From NCBI RefSeq assembly GCF_030463535.1, contig NC_132879.1, positions 40,268,597 to 40,332,596 on the forward strand: a stretch of DNA of 64,000 nucleotides. The letters are read 5' to 3'. Below the pieces are notes generated by a model. That model searched no databases, was not told the DNA's origin, and saw only the letters and a list, made by a program, of their open reading frames with translations. This DNA is from Salminus brasiliensis (Eukaryota > Chordata > Actinopteri > Characiformes > Bryconidae). Within the stretch, counting starts at the first letter, position 1; every line of letters starts with the position of its first letter. The position numbers and the translations under genes were made by a program. Shown piece by piece: positions 23,800 through 36,929 of the stretch.

Positions 23800-26700
23800 A
23801 CGTGAACAACTTTTTGTTGATGTCCGCAAAATGGTCAGCGTCTTTTTAAATTGACCAGCAGATGGCGCGTGTACAACGCAACAGTTTTCGCCCCATGAAG
23901 TTTGACAACGAGCACATGAATTACAACTATTACAGTCTATTTTAACAGCAGATTTCACAACAAATTGTAATATACACATTGTATGTACATATGTATATAT
24001 ATTGTAAAAACAATAACTGTACCTGGTAAAATCACTGAACATGGAGTACAAAGTATTTGTCAGTTCAACTTAAAATGTTTTCCGGCTATTAATGTTGTAA
24101 CAACGTTTAATTTAGCTCATACAACTATAGTATTGTGAATAGCACAACACCACTGAAAAAAACAGCCTTGCTAGCTGAAGCCGGTTGACTAGTTTAGCTC
24201 TTGACAAGTAAGAGTATGTTTTTGTTTGAGTTTGAGTCAGCATGACCATCCTGACCAAACTAGTCAACCATTGATCCAGCACGACCATGCTGCTTGACCA
24301 GCATGATCAGCCTGACCCATGCTTGACCAAACTGGTCAACCAGTTTAACCAAACTAATTAACCAGTATGATCAGTTTAACAACCAGCTTGGTCAAGTTGA
24401 TCATGCTGATAATCTAGCTAAGCTATCAATTAAATAAATAAAATGAATAAATTAGCTTAACCAGCTTGCTTACCAGGTAAGCAAGGTATGTTTTACCCTG
24501 GATGATGAGCTGTTCAACCAAAGTAATGGGTTCCAAAATTACTATAAATAGTAATGGATTTATAAATGACTCATAATAGTATGGTGGAGGAAATATTTTT
24601 GTAATCTACATAGGATACGTGGTATTTATGAGTGTTCTAGTTTGGCAACCTGACTGCTTGGAATATCAAAAATCATCTGCAATCTCATCTTCACTGAGAA
24701 CATTCATGCATCTTGATTCCGGATGAGGGCCTCCTCCTACCCTCAAACATATGCCCTGCCACAGTCCTACAGAATAGCTTTCTCTGAAAAAAAAAAACAG
24801 CCCTCAATGTTGGCTCTCTCAGTTCATAAGATCTTAATCCACCTTTTATCTAAAAATGTTCATAATGTTCTAATGTACAGTTTCTGGAACAATGTGTTCG
24901 ATTAATAGGATGGTATACAGGCTGTGGCTATTACCCTCTCACATCCTTCTCCTCATCCTCCCTATTCCTTTGCAGCAAGGGTTCTTCTGATGGCCCAATT
25001 ACCTCTTGTTGTTGGAGCTATTTGCAGAGCAACATGACAGCAAAGATTTATTGTAAGTATTTTTTACAATAATGCCTGATGCAATCGAGAAGCTATTAAA
25101 AGAGGTATTTACTCAAAAGATTTACTCATTATTTTGTTGCAAAGACCATCCTGACTCAGCCTTAGTCAGTAGTCACTCATAGTGGAGCTGCACTCTTCTC
25201 ATCGGCCAGGCTTTCATTACAAATTAAGTACACTGACTTTGTGATTCTCTTAGACAGAACGAACGAAATTTATCAGTACACGCTTTTATTATTTAGTCGT
25301 ATTAGGTATGCACATCTAGCAATGAATGTGGGCGGTCTGGCGCAAACGGCCCGCGCGTGCGCTGTGTATTTCTCTCCGAGATTTTATACTCGGTCCGCAA
25401 TCAAATTTATTTACTGTGGACATTCTAGAATTGACAGATCAGTTATTGTCATGATCAGAGATTTAAAACGACAGAAACAGAGCAGGTGACACCTGAGTTC
25501 TCATAAAACCAATAAATACATTTGGACAGAGAGATTAAATACATTAAGTTGTAGGAAATTAAAATACAACTAGGAGAACAGATTAATAAACCTCCCTGAT
25601 ATGAAAAGGAGTACATGACTCACTCCCTCAACTTCAGAGACTTCCCTTAATGGATCCGTTGCACGTTTACCTGTCTATTGGTCGCATAATTTTCTCATTT
25701 ACTAGTGTTCCTATTTGCTAAGCTAGTTAAAGTGGTCAGACCTCCTCTATAAAAGACCGTTTTCTATTAGAGTCAAGAAACTCATGCACATGTGATGCAA
25801 AAATGAATAAACAGGATTCCCCAGAAGTGGTTTTGAGAACAAACCTAATTAAATCAGTAAGTTCAGAACATGTCTCAAGTATCAGAGCCCAACATAGACT
25901 CGACGATCTGCAGAGCTGAGTGGTAGTTCAGAGATTTCTTTTGCTTGTGTTGTTCAGCTAGACTACATTGTCTGCCTTTAAAATCACCACAAGGATGTTG
26001 TCTGTACAAACAGGTAAAATCACAATTACTTGTTTTTCCATTAAGCCAGTTAGCAAGTCCACCTTATCAGTAAACCCAGTATAGTAAACAAACATGGAGA
26101 GAGACATTATGGGGTTATTTTTACAGGATTTGGATATGATCAAATTCGTAATGAACATAGTATTGTGTTATAACCAACAATTTTACCATCACATTACCAA
26201 GGCAGTAATGACACTTTCCCCTTTTCGGTCAGTCTTGTGATTCTATGTTTACAACATAAACATTTATCTTTTATTTTTTTTATTTAATTGACCCCTTAAT
26301 ATTATTTTGTTGAAGCAGAGATTCACAAACTGGTTTGGCACTAGTAGCATATTGATTTATAAAACATAGTATGTGGTGCAATTAATAAAATATTTAATAT
26401 CTAAGAATTCTTTTGTAATAAAGAATTCTACATAAGGTTATAATCAGGGGACATAAAAGTTCCCCTAATTGAAGAATCCCCCTCTTAAAGCCCAACATCA
26501 TGATGTACCCAATACAGGACCACATATGTCCATTGCTTAATGTCCCCTGAATACATTTCTTCAATGTTGTGCAATGACCAGTAGGTAACAATATTAATGT
26601 TGATGAATATCCTATGCTAATGAATTTGAATGTGCTTTCAGCACTTTAGCACCTACTAAACAGCACTCTTCACAGTTAAAACTCAAACGTGCTCGCAAGC
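23800..26700. other. intergenic DNA between fgf23 and fgf6, left part
   Basis: No exon found. It contains the GACCAGCATG-type repeats listed separately. A block at about 25195-25620 has GC-richer pieces, including GGCGCAAACGGCCCGCGCGT. Its origin is unclear and it may be retroelement debris. Confidence 0.5.
24170..24475. repeat. degenerate tandem array of GACCAGCATG-like units
   Basis: Imperfect units of about 10-12 bp (for example GACCAGCATGATCAGCCTGA, AACTGGTCAACCAGTTTAAC) repeat across the block. Many are near-palindromic around GGTCAACC. A shorter related stretch occurs at 39045-39185. Confidence 0.75.
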
Positions 26701-26702
26701 AA

Positions 26703-27365
26703 TATGTGGACAAACGTCTTGGGATGCCTACACCTACAGGAGCTTTTATGACATCTCATTCTAAGACCATAGATGTTATTATGGATTATTTAGGTCATGG
26801 TCTGTTGTTAGATGTGTATGAAAATTCTAAATCATACATGTTCATACAGCTGTCCAACTGTCTGCGACTGTCTGGGGCCATTAGCAACAAAAGCTGTGTT
26901 TCCTATAAAATGACGACATGTGCCCGGACTTCCAGGCTTTCACATGCAATATATGGCGGTACACAATCTCACATTATAGTATACTGTAGATACTTTATTA
27001 TATGGTATCTTGCACTGTATGGGTTTGTGAATGGTTTTAAACTAATAGGCTTTATTATTCAACACTGTACTGGGATGTATCCTCATATCCATGGACGTTC
27101 ACATTTGAATGGCATATATTTTGGCTGTATTCTGTATTATTTTTTTCATGTACTGAATGTATTACAGCCACCTGCTGCTTAGTGCCCTTGCTATTTACTG
27201 TTACTGTTACTACTAATACACTAATATGGACAAACATTTTGGTGACATATTCTTGGGACTGGACAAGCTGTGTGTGTGTATTTGCACATCTGTGTCAGCA
27301 ATGGGCGTAACTCAAAGTAGCTGAATGCATTAATTAGAAGGGGTGTCCACAGACATTTGGACATG
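26703..27365. mobile_element. short Tc1-like relic (MITE-like)
   Basis: The left end TGTGGACAAACGTCTTGGGA and the right end GTGTCCACAGACATTTGGACA are inverted relatives. The left side continues CCTACACCTACAGGAGCTTT, a motif I recognise from a common fish Tc1 family. The 158-codon open frame inside shows no transposase motif and is probably chance. Confidence 0.6.
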
Positions 27366-27369
27366 ATAA

Positions 27370-29140
27370 ACCTGTTTACACCTGGCATTAACATACGTTT
27401 TTGCCAATCTGAGAAGTTTGGATTTTACTTGTCCGCATGAAAAGCCAGGTCTAAACACCCATCGCCATTTAGGCGTTCTAAACCAAGAAGACATTGTTTT
27501 GTTAATTTAAGTGGAAATTCTTCTCTCTACAAGTTCTGTGCTTTTTCCAGTGAGATGTCATGGCAGACCAGTTCAATGGGTTTCTCTCTCTCTCTCTTTC
27601 TCTCTCTCTCTATTGTGCCATGAGTACCATGAGTACTGAGTGTTTAACTGCCACAGAAAGGCAAAAACACATGTTAAGCTTGTGCAGCAGGACTGTGCGT
27701 ATGCAGAGAGATGGTTGGGTGTTTGCATTTGCATTTGCATTTGTGCATTTGTGTTTAATGTTTTCTGACAAACATGACAGAAGATATTGTCGTGACATGG
27801 GAGGGAGATGACCACTCTCTCTGAACACCTACCTGTGTACCTGTGGTTTGAATGATTCTGATCACAATGCATCAAGGATTTTTCATGGGGAAAAGTGAAA
27901 TCCAAACTTGATCTGATCACCAAAATCACATGATAATGCCCTGGCATTTTGTAAACAAGCCCATTGTGGACCTTGGCTTCTCTCTTGCATTCTCTCTCAC
28001 TCTCTCTTTCTCTCTCACTCTTGTAATCTCCCTCACTGTGTGTGAGTATGTATGTGCGCACCGGCTTATTTACTGGTAGATGATGGCAGTATTTAAACCG
28101 AAAGACTTGGTTCCCTTGCTGTTTAAAAATCCTTCACATTTTCTGAGCTATTGCGGGAATGTGAGAACCATCTATCTTTCCACCATGTTGTAGAACCCCA
28201 TCGTTCCTCCAGTTCCCTGGAGAAGGACAAAAAAAAGGACAAACAGAATCCTGTATATCCACGTACTATCCGGACACAAAATGCATGGTAATGCCCAGTG
28301 AAAACAAGCTAATAGTGTACTTTTGACTGTTTTGCTTGTGAATAAGAAATTTCAGATACTGTACATATTGTCAAATTCAGTTTATATGAATTGGAATTTC
28401 ATCCATTGCCAAATAGTTCAGCAGTCATAACTGTGCAAATGGTACCTTATGCAGTACATTTTATTATAGACAGAAGCATTTGAGAATGGTTGTCTAATTA
28501 GATTGGGAAAAGTAACACGTCAGTTTTATGGGGGTAAAGTGTGATTGTGAGATTTTAATAAAATGGAACACTCATTAATCTATCATAGCTTTTAAATCTG
28601 AGGATATTATAGAATAAAAAAGAACAATACTGACCAATAATGGAACATGTAATACTGACCAATACTGACCATGGAATGATGATAATGTAATAAATAAGAC
28701 ATTTGTTAAAAAATCTAACTTTAATTGATATCAGGAATATGGTTACACTGCTGTGCACAGCACATACGTACAAAAATAAAAGGAAAACCACTTTTTTTAA
28801 ATATTTTTTTTTCACTCATAGCATCATTGGTTTTCAGAAACAAATGATTGAACACGTCTGTTTCCTACTGCTTCACAATCTTTGTAAGAAATCATAACTA
28901 AGGCAGAAGGTGAGGTATATGTTAACATTGAGAAGGACAATGGGTGAACATGCCCCTTAGTACCAGGGTTTAAAACCGAGGGACATAAAGATGGAAAGAG
29001 AGAGAGAGAGAGAGAGGAGGGAGAAAGATAGAATGAATGAGAGCAAATTCTGAATTATCACACATGCCCCTGAATTCCACAATTTCAAATGTCCACTGCA
29101 CAGCCAGCAACTGCTACATTTCCAATGAACTTACACTTAT
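27370..29140. other. intergenic DNA with CT/GA microsatellites
   Basis: Holds CT runs at 27582-27612 and about 27978-28018, a TTTGCA array near 27722-27752, and a GA run at 28997-29015. No gene seen. Open frames made of Ser/Leu or Arg/Glu repeats are products of these runs. Confidence 0.6.
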
Positions 29141-29143
29141 CTA

Positions 29144-29521
29144 CACTCTTTAAAAAGTTGCCTCAGTGGGTTATTTGTGTGATGCCAAAGAAAAAACATG
29201 TCTGGTTTCTTAAAGGACTCTTTTCATAAAACAGATGTGTGAGTGTGAAGAGCCTTTCAACGGATAAAGAACATTTACATACATAAACATTCTTTGAACC
29301 TTGGAAACGTTATTCAGACTCACAAACCTCTAGTTCAAAAATGGCTCTTTAGAGAAGACCCTTAACGTGAAGGTTCTAGGACAAAGTCCAAATTTGTAGG
29401 AAGCCTTTACATGATGTGATGGTTCACACTCTTTTAAACATGGCCCTTTGGGGAGGAAAAAGTCATTCTTCTATGTCATGACTCAAAAAACCTTGTGTGG
29501 CAGCATTATTTTTAAGAGTGC
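29144..29521. mobile_element. MITE-like palindromic element
   Basis: Inverted ends CACTCTTTAAAAAGTTGCC (left) and ATTATTTTTAAGAGTG (right) are followed inward by related text on both arms (GATGCCAAAGAA versus GGTTTTTTGAGTCATGACAT in reverse). This resembles the abundant fish 'aaggttctt' miniature element. There is no coding sequence. Confidence 0.6.
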
Positions 29522-31667
29522 AGTTTTCTGCTGAATGTGTACTTTTGGTCATCTGCAGTCTTGCTGAATTAGGGGGAACCATCACATCAGATTCACGGAA
29601 CTGATACTAAAATGTTAACAGGCAGGTAGTGGCCCAAGGTGTACAACAGTGAATGAATCATACTTGAATCACCTTCATTGGAAAAAAAATCTATGGATGA
29701 TAACCCTTCTCCAGAATCGCGGTTTTCCATTAAATTGACAAAAAGCTAGCTAGCGTCAGGTTCAGCCACACCCAGCAATCCATTATCACTCCATGGGACA
29801 ACTACATCCCAATTCATAGGTTTGGCATGATATTCTAAAGCCTGGTGTGCCCTTTCCATGACTGTGGGTTGCATTCAGCATGTGGAGAATAAATGGGCCA
29901 TACTGACAAGGGACACGCATAGAGACATTTGTCTAACCGGCTTCCTTATTCCATGCCCAATCAACATTTTCACAGCTGTTGCTATAAATCTGCATGACAT
30001 ACACATCAACTATTATAGATTCCTTAGATTAACCAACATTCATCCACCCTGCTCATTCTTTATTGACTAAGATAGCTATGGCTCCTGTGACTCCAGTGTA
30101 AATCCGCCATTCTCCCAGGTTCTTCAAATTCAAAAAAGGCCTTACAGGAGCTACCAGGAGTTACTAAGACGCTCAGAACATATTAATAAGGCATAATAAT
30201 AGATTTAACATGCAGGTTGACAAGTTTTTTGTCAAGTATTTGTGAGTTTAATATACAGTGCACTGTGATACAATAAACACGTTATGGATATAAGTTAATG
30301 GTGAAATCATGGAAAAGGGTGTAATTTACCATGAAGCTGTGATTCATACAAAGTGAAATTCTGTAGGATTTTAAGCAATCCCTTCTACTTTTTCTCTTTG
30401 CCGGGTTGTATTGTTTCTCTCTCCACGTGTCATTACCACCTGTACTAATAGTAGTGAAAGTTTCCCAGCAGGGGTGTAATTCGCATAAAAATTAGCTGTT
30501 ACAAGCTTTGGGAAACAATTGAATGATCTTAATATGCTCTTTATATTATGATTTAGTCACCCTTTAGATCAATGGTTCTCAAACCAGTTCTCAAGAAGCC
30601 CCAGTTGGTAAAGCTGGTTTGGAGCAAAAAGCTGGCCTTTCTGGGGTCCCTGAAGATCATTTTTAGAACCTTTTTCTTAGACAAGTGCCGATGTGTGTAC
30701 ATAAATGACAGGAGAAGAGAATGAGAAACATAGGGACATAGACCATCCTGTGCATGGTGTCAGGGTTCAGGGCTTGTGCCCTGAACTAAAAATGGGCCTG
30801 GCCTGGACACCCCTGGGTTACTGCCAGAATCTCAAGGTCTCTGTTTGCAGCAGCATTTTGCAGGAATAACAGGGCAGGAGGCTGACACAGGCAGCCGAGC
30901 CTCTGTTCAGGTATTTAGTCAACCATTGTCTCCAACCCCCCAGGGGCAGGAGCTGCATACTTGCAGCAGAATGAACAAACAATCTGACCACAGTGCCCCA
31001 TAAGTCTCCCTCCATATTAAAATAGTATCATTCCTACCCTGTTCCCTTTAAAGAGAGTGAAGGTTGGGCAAGGGGAAAGTGGGGGGCCTCAAGCTTCAAG
31101 CAGACAAAATACAAATCTATAAGAAGAACCATGGTTGCCTTTGTATTTGAACGCCATGCGAGCAACCCTGTAATTTTATTTGCCAGCAGCAGCTGTAGAG
31201 GTGGCCTCTAGACAGTTCTCTGTGCCACTGCAGTGGTGCTGCAGCAGAGAGGCTTAGCCTCAAAGCAAGAACACTGCCCAGCTCATGCTCTCTCCCGTTT
31301 CCCTGGGGACTCTGCCACAAACCGCTCCCCATCACACATACACACACTCATGCACACACCCACTGCCAACAAACATGAATTAATAAATATCTCCTGAAAC
31401 CTCCTAACCGCACCCCAAATAGCAGACACCGGCAACAGTGGCCTCTTTGTGCAACCTGATACACAATTTGTTTTGCGATTATCAACAGACAGCAAAATCT
31501 TTCGCTCCCAGCAAGATGTCATTATGTACAGCATTTTCATTGGTTTAATAGACCTCTGCATATATACTATGTAAAAAGCTCAAGTACCTTCTTTTCAGCC
31601 ATACCAGAAACAAGATTTGCCATAATTTACCAGCAGTGTCACAATACATGAATATTTTTAGCTTCCT

Positions 31668-31698
<31 letters not shown>

Positions 31699-32585
31699 CT
31701 TTAAAATCAAGACGTTTGGAAGTGCCAAAAAAAGACTTAAGAGTAAACTTAAAAGATAACCAGTGTTGCATTTGGCTTGACCATTATCATTGGTGATTCC
31801 CTGCTTGGGCCAAGAAAATCACTGGCCAGAATGTTTTCTAATCAAAAAATCAAGTCTAGATACACCAGTCATTGAACCACCCCACCCCCACCACCCTTGG
31901 GCGGTTCTTGCAGGAGAGTCCCTTCAGGGCCCTGGCTAACATATCAGCCCTATTTCTGACTCCCTGGGGCGTTCGGAGAATGCATGTTAAAGGGGCGACG
32001 TGGAGGAATGCCAAGGCACCTCAGCTCATCATGCAGCGAAAAGGGATCTGTGTTGCTTTAAGTGCTCTCATGTTTCCATGGCAAGAAAACTAGAGAAAAT
32101 AAACAAAACAAAAAAACACCCCAAAATATTAAGGTTGGGTCAGCTCACCCAAAAATGAAAACATCAATGATAAACACGCATTCTCTGCATAACTCCGTGC
32201 ATCCCTTTTACTCATACAGGGGGCTCTGAGGTAATAAAAAATATCACTTCACTGTATAAAGCTAAAGAGGACAACTGGCATCCATTCCAGTGTTTACCAC
32301 CCTGTCCTGTTAAGCACCCAAGTAAAGTGTGGAGACTGGCAATGCCTCCAAATCCAGAAGTTATAATATATAAAAAAAGAGAAGCAGCAAAAATGGCATA
32401 TACATAAGTTTAACAACAAAAAAAAGGTTTAGCTATCCAAATATACATATATAAAGACAGAATAAATATTATTGTAGTGGTATTCTTGCAGTCTCTTTAG
32501 TTTTTGTGGGTACATATTTGTTTTCGAATCTCCTGTGTGAGAGAACTTCCACATGTGCAAAAATAAGAGTGACTGCCAGTCTTGC
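29522..32585. other. intergenic DNA downstream of fgf6
   Basis: No gene supported. It contains a (TG)n run at 31669-31691. A less AT-biased, repeat-free stretch at about 31880-32095 could be fgf6 3' untranslated or regulatory sequence. I cannot decide which. Confidence 0.5.
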
Positions 32586-35343
32586 TCATATTCGGGGGAG
32601 GAAGTGCGTGACTGTCATAGAGGTACTGGCCTTGTTGCCTCTCTTCACTCTGCCATGTTTGCTGAGAGCAATGTAGAATCCCTTGTAAATGGAAGACTCA
32701 TATGCATTATAATTATTTGGCAGCAAGGTCTCCTTGAACTTGCACTCAGATTTAAAGGTACGCTGAAAAGAAAGAGACAAAGGGAGATCAGAAACACTGA
32801 CATACAGGGCAAAACACTGCTGCAGGAAAACACATGCTATTCCTGGAACTTTCATAAAGGCAAGTTAGAAACTACCAGATTATCTACATGATCATGCACT
32901 TGGTAAATTGATTATTTCTAATTGCTTAAGGCTAATAAGCACAAAAAGAACACATGGCTGAAAATGTGATGAGGTTCCAATGCATTTGCTTGGAGTTTCT
33001 TCACCTGCTGCTTGCAAATTGTCATTATGAGTTTATGCTCTGTCTATAGTTTACCCTCAGCAATCATTTCAGAGACACATGCGGGTTGGCATAATCATGT
33101 CACAATGATCTTAAATGTCAAAAAAAAAACATCTTAAAAGTGAGTTTCATAGTTGCAAGAAAAACACTTTAAAATGAAAAAGATGTATCCTTGGCTCAGC
33201 TTTCTGTCATTTGTTAACTGGGTCCTAGTAAAGTAATATGAAGTCAAACATTCATTATTAAATACCTACACAAAGTGGACTCCTGGTTTCACAACATTTT
33301 ACAAGAGCTGCTTAAGATGCTGCTGATTTTGTACCCCTTCCCTTCACATGGTACACCGATACTTTGGAGTACTTCTGATAAGCTGCTACAGCTACTTGCT
33401 ATTATCATGGACCAGCCTGAGGCCTTTTTGCTCTGTTCATTTAAAGAGAGGTCAGCTCAGTGGGTCACTCTGAAATTATTTTATGACCTCATCAACAAAG
33501 CATTTGAATCAAATTCCTTCCCCAGCACAATCTTCTGTAACTCTTAGCTTTGATCCAAATTCTTGTCAATAATCCCTTTTTCTTGTCATTTTAAACTAAC
33601 AGTGGTGTGGAACAGCATGTCATTTTGCAACTAAGACTAAGGTCTGTCATGCAAAGCAGTGTGTCCCAATTCTGCTCCTGTAGTGTACATTTTAGTGTAC
33701 TCCCTGCTCCCAACTCATCAATCTCCACCCATCAGAAAACTGAGCTGAGTCAAGTGCACTACAGCAAGGACAACACAAAAATATCAAATGCATGGTACTT
33801 CCAGTGTTAAGACCCAGCGATGTAAAGGAGGTTTAAACTTCTCAGAGTGCATCGACATTCACAAAAGGTACAGTGTATATGATGGCAATATCTGCAAGAG
33901 GTGAATTTGTATAAATGCCTTTATTTCTAGAGCATCTGAACCAGATACAGTTACACCAGTCTGCAATCAGCAGCCGGTAGGCCCGTCCTAACTCTGATAC
34001 TCACACAGGCTAATTACTGACAGCATTTCAAAATCACCCATACACATTTTCCCTGCTGCTGGCTGCTTGACAAATATTTGAAACTGGTTCATGCAGTATG
34101 CTGCACACTACCAAAACCTGCATGCAATACAATCACACCACTGCAAGCTGCAGCACACCTTTATCAACGCAAATCATTCACATACTAGGGTGTCATGGAG
34201 TCTGTCATGATCAGGGGCAAATTAAAGCAAGTGCATGAATGGACCACTTTCTGTCTTGCATAACATCCCCAGTTTCAGTCAGGCACGTCCATGGCTTTGA
34301 CTTTAAAGGATGCAGGCTGGAATGTGAGCACAGTTACGCACACCTACCGTTCCGTACAGCCTTCCCCTGCTGTTCATTGCGACAAAGAGCTCGCTTTTCA
34401 CGCCGTACAGACTAACCACCCCTCGCTCCACAGTGGAAATCTCTATCAGACCTGATCAAACAGAACACCGTGTTATAAATGGCAAAAGGAAGCGTGCTCC
34501 GGACGACACTGGATCAAATGTGAAAGGAAACAAAGACATGCTGCGGTGGGTGGAACCTCGTTAAGGTGGAGATTCGGGGATGCACGGCTTTGTTCACCCC
34601 CCCCCCCCCCCCCACACACACACACAAAAAAGAAAAAGACACATCCTTATTACAAACGAATATTTCCTCCTGAGAGCACTCGCAGGGGAGCATGGCGAAC
34701 CTCTTTTGGGACGCAGTTGGAGTCGGTATAAAAATAAGTTGGCGTCTAAATCCGTCCAAGCATTCGTGTCATGCTTAAGCTAGGGCAGATATTTAGCACT
34801 ACGTCCTGTGCTTTAATTTCTCATTATTTGTAAGAGATCTGTCTTTGCTTATGGCACTGCTCGATTCTACATACACCGACAGAATTAAAAGCTGAAGAAT
34901 AACACAAACGAAAAGCGCTCGAGTAGCCGTTACTTGCCACACAGGGACAGGACAGTGTGGTATTTCACTGCGTTACATATTTATAATGATTCTCTCTCGC
35001 TTTCGCTCTCGCTCGCTGCAGGGAACTCACTGTACTGGTTCTCATTATGTGCACCGTTTATCCGGCCGTCCGGCAGGACCTCCAGGTGAAACCCGATGCC
35101 CACGTTGCAGTACAGTCTCCGCACTCTCTTGATGCCCAGAAGATAGTCGCTCTCCCAGTTCAGCTCCGCTCGCTCGCCCGAGATACCCAGTACAGAGCGG
35201 GAGAAGAGGCTCTCCCATCGCCTCTCCAGAGACGTCTCGTTAGTCCCGCCCGCCGCCGCCGGCTCCGACGCCTCGAGCCCGACCAGGAAACCCAGGAGAA
35301 GGAGCGCGGTCGGCGGCCAGCGCGCCTCGGCCTCGCGGGCCAT
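32586..35343 (-). CDS. fgf6: fibroblast growth factor 6
   Basis: Fgf6 is a secreted heparin-binding FGF of the FGF4 subfamily, known from muscle. Exons are 35343-35031, 34451-34348 (104 nt) and 32762-32586. Introns are GT-AG, phases match, and the product is 197 residues (human 208). Residues 1-25 form a signal peptide with [13 protein letters not shown], and an NET glycosylation sequon follows. Exon 1 ends with the core block [20 protein letters not shown]. Exon 2 encodes [20 protein letters not shown] and ends RGRLYGT. Exon 3 carries [19 protein letters not shown] and the end [10 protein letters not shown], identical to the human C-terminus. The neighbour fgf23 lies 3' on the same strand, as in human. 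Fish have a and b copies; proximity to fgf23 suggests fgf6a, but I leave the letter off. Confidence 0.95.
34597..34626. repeat. poly-C and (CA)n run in fgf6 intron 1
   Basis: About 17 C followed by ACAC repeats, between fgf6 exons 1 and 2. Such runs are prone to sequencing error in length. Confidence 0.9.
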
Positions 35344-35539
35344 ACTGACGGGCGATCTTTGCGCAACGGCCGTCCGGCTCGCCTTGGGGGCACGTGGTCA
35401 CGATGAATGGCCCTAAAAATACCGCTCTTCTTGTTTTCCTCCCTTTGGCATGGCGGCACGCGCTTATTTTAGCGAGGCAGAGCGGACTCGGGAGCATGAA
35501 ACAGGAGCCCGGAATGGGAGAGAGCGCGGCGGAACTCGT

Positions 35540-35580
35540 GCTGATGTTGCTGCTGCTGCTGTTGTTGTTGCTGCTGCTGG
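35540..35580 (-). repeat. CAG/CAA trinucleotide repeat in predicted fgf6 leader
   Basis: On the fgf6 strand this reads as thirteen or so CAG/CAA triplets. It lies about 200 nt upstream of the fgf6 ATG and 125-170 nt downstream of a TATA-like box, so it is probably transcribed in the 5' untranslated region. An open frame reading it as poly-Gln exists but has no other support. Confidence 0.7.
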
Positions 35581-35705
35581 CGCTGAGAGCGGGGATGAGC
35601 ATGTTGTGCAGCTCTTTGCGTCTCGCACGGGGCGAATGCCGGCCGTGGCAGTGTTTTGCGCCCCCCTTCACCGGAGAGCGAGCGCGCCAAGCCGGGAGCC
35701 CGAAT

Positions 35706-35713
35706 TTTTATAT
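35706..35713 (-). promoter_or_regulatory. TATA-like box of fgf6
   Basis: ATATAAAA on the minus strand, about 365 nt upstream of the fgf6 start codon, at the edge of a GC- and CpG-rich stretch (about 35040-35700). The position fits a promoter with a long leader. There is no transcript evidence. Confidence 0.5.
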
Positions 35714-35800
35714 GACATATGACATCACTCTGACTACAACAGTGGCCCGTAGAAGAAAGTTAACCGGGGGGGGGGGTCAGCTGGGAGGGGGGCGCTTCTA

Positions 35801-35813
35801 GATAGACAGATGG

Positions 35814-35866
<53 letters not shown>
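35801..35866. repeat. (GATA)n(GA)n microsatellite
   Basis: GATA-like units followed by about 17 GA units, 90 bp upstream of the fgf6 TATA-like box. It lies close enough for length variation to alter promoter spacing. Confidence 0.95.
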
Positions 35867-35870
<4 letters not shown>

Positions 35871-36929
35871 TTGCAATCTGCAAGTCGATTTGGTCAATAC
35901 ACTGACAGCGGCCGCCCAGCCAGGACTCGGCGTGTAAACTGCGCGTATGGGATGCTTTTTGGAGCGAGTGGGTGATGCGACGGAGCACTCCTGCAGCAGC
36001 GTCCAAATCGGGACGGTGGTCATATGTCTAACAGCCCAATTCCTTTTTTAGAAGGAAGGTGTAAAAAAGTCGTCCAGTTGTCACACACAGCGACACTCCC
36101 CCGCGTGTATGTGTGCGTGTCTAGCACAGGAAGTTTACACAAGGGGCCGATTGAATTCGGACGACTCGCGTTCTTTTTTGCGCAGTGAAAAATGTGCGTG
36201 TGTGTGTTATCCAGAGATGTAAAAGAGCGCTAAGATTCTCTACTCAACAACAATTTCTATCATTTCTATTACTACAAAAAACTACAAATACTCAAGTCAA
36301 ATTTGAAAAGTAGCCTTAAAATGTACTCAGAGTAAAAGTTATTTTTTTATTAACAGGAGGGGGGGGGGGGTTCTCCTGTGTAGTGCAAAAAGGACAAGGG
36401 GATATAAACCTCAAACTAGTTGTTTTTGACACACCACACCTAAAACCTTTAGGGAGGTATTATGTGTAATTTTAGTGCAGACCATCTGATATGACATTTT
36501 CGAACAAGACCACTACTGAAGGTGGCATAAATTGTGGATTAAGACAATCCTTCTATCAGGGACTTTCAAGATGTTTTTAGGACAAAGCTCTACCTGTCCG
36601 TATAACAAAACATGTCAAATGAACTCCAAACATGTCAAATACAGCACTTGATAGCTGCAATACAATCTTTTGAGCATTACTCTGAACTTTCTGTTTAGTT
36701 TGAGCAGCAGGGTTCTTAAAGTTAGAGTACCTGCTCCTGCAAGTTGAAAGAGTGCTGAGTGTTGTTGACTGCATGTAACACAATGACTAAGCATAAATAC
36801 CACATATACTCCCCTTTCAAAACAACTGAACTATCACTTTAACATTCACACAGTGGTTCATTTGCATATGACTGTTTATAAGGTAATTTCCCTATTTATA
36901 TTCAAACAGATTTTTTTCAGATTTCTACT

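Noticed and set aside
26706-27182. 158-codon open frame
   Set aside because: Lies inside a Tc1-like relic, has no transposase motif, and its composition is not coding-like.
27573-28061. 162-codon open frame on the minus strand
   Set aside because: Built from GA/CT microsatellites at both ends (Arg-Glu repeats) with no domain in between.
35047-35801. Several open frames around and opposite fgf6 exon 1, including Leu-rich and Gln-rich ones
   Set aside because: They follow from GC-rich exon 1, the CAG repeat and the promoter region. None has homology or an initiation context better than fgf6.
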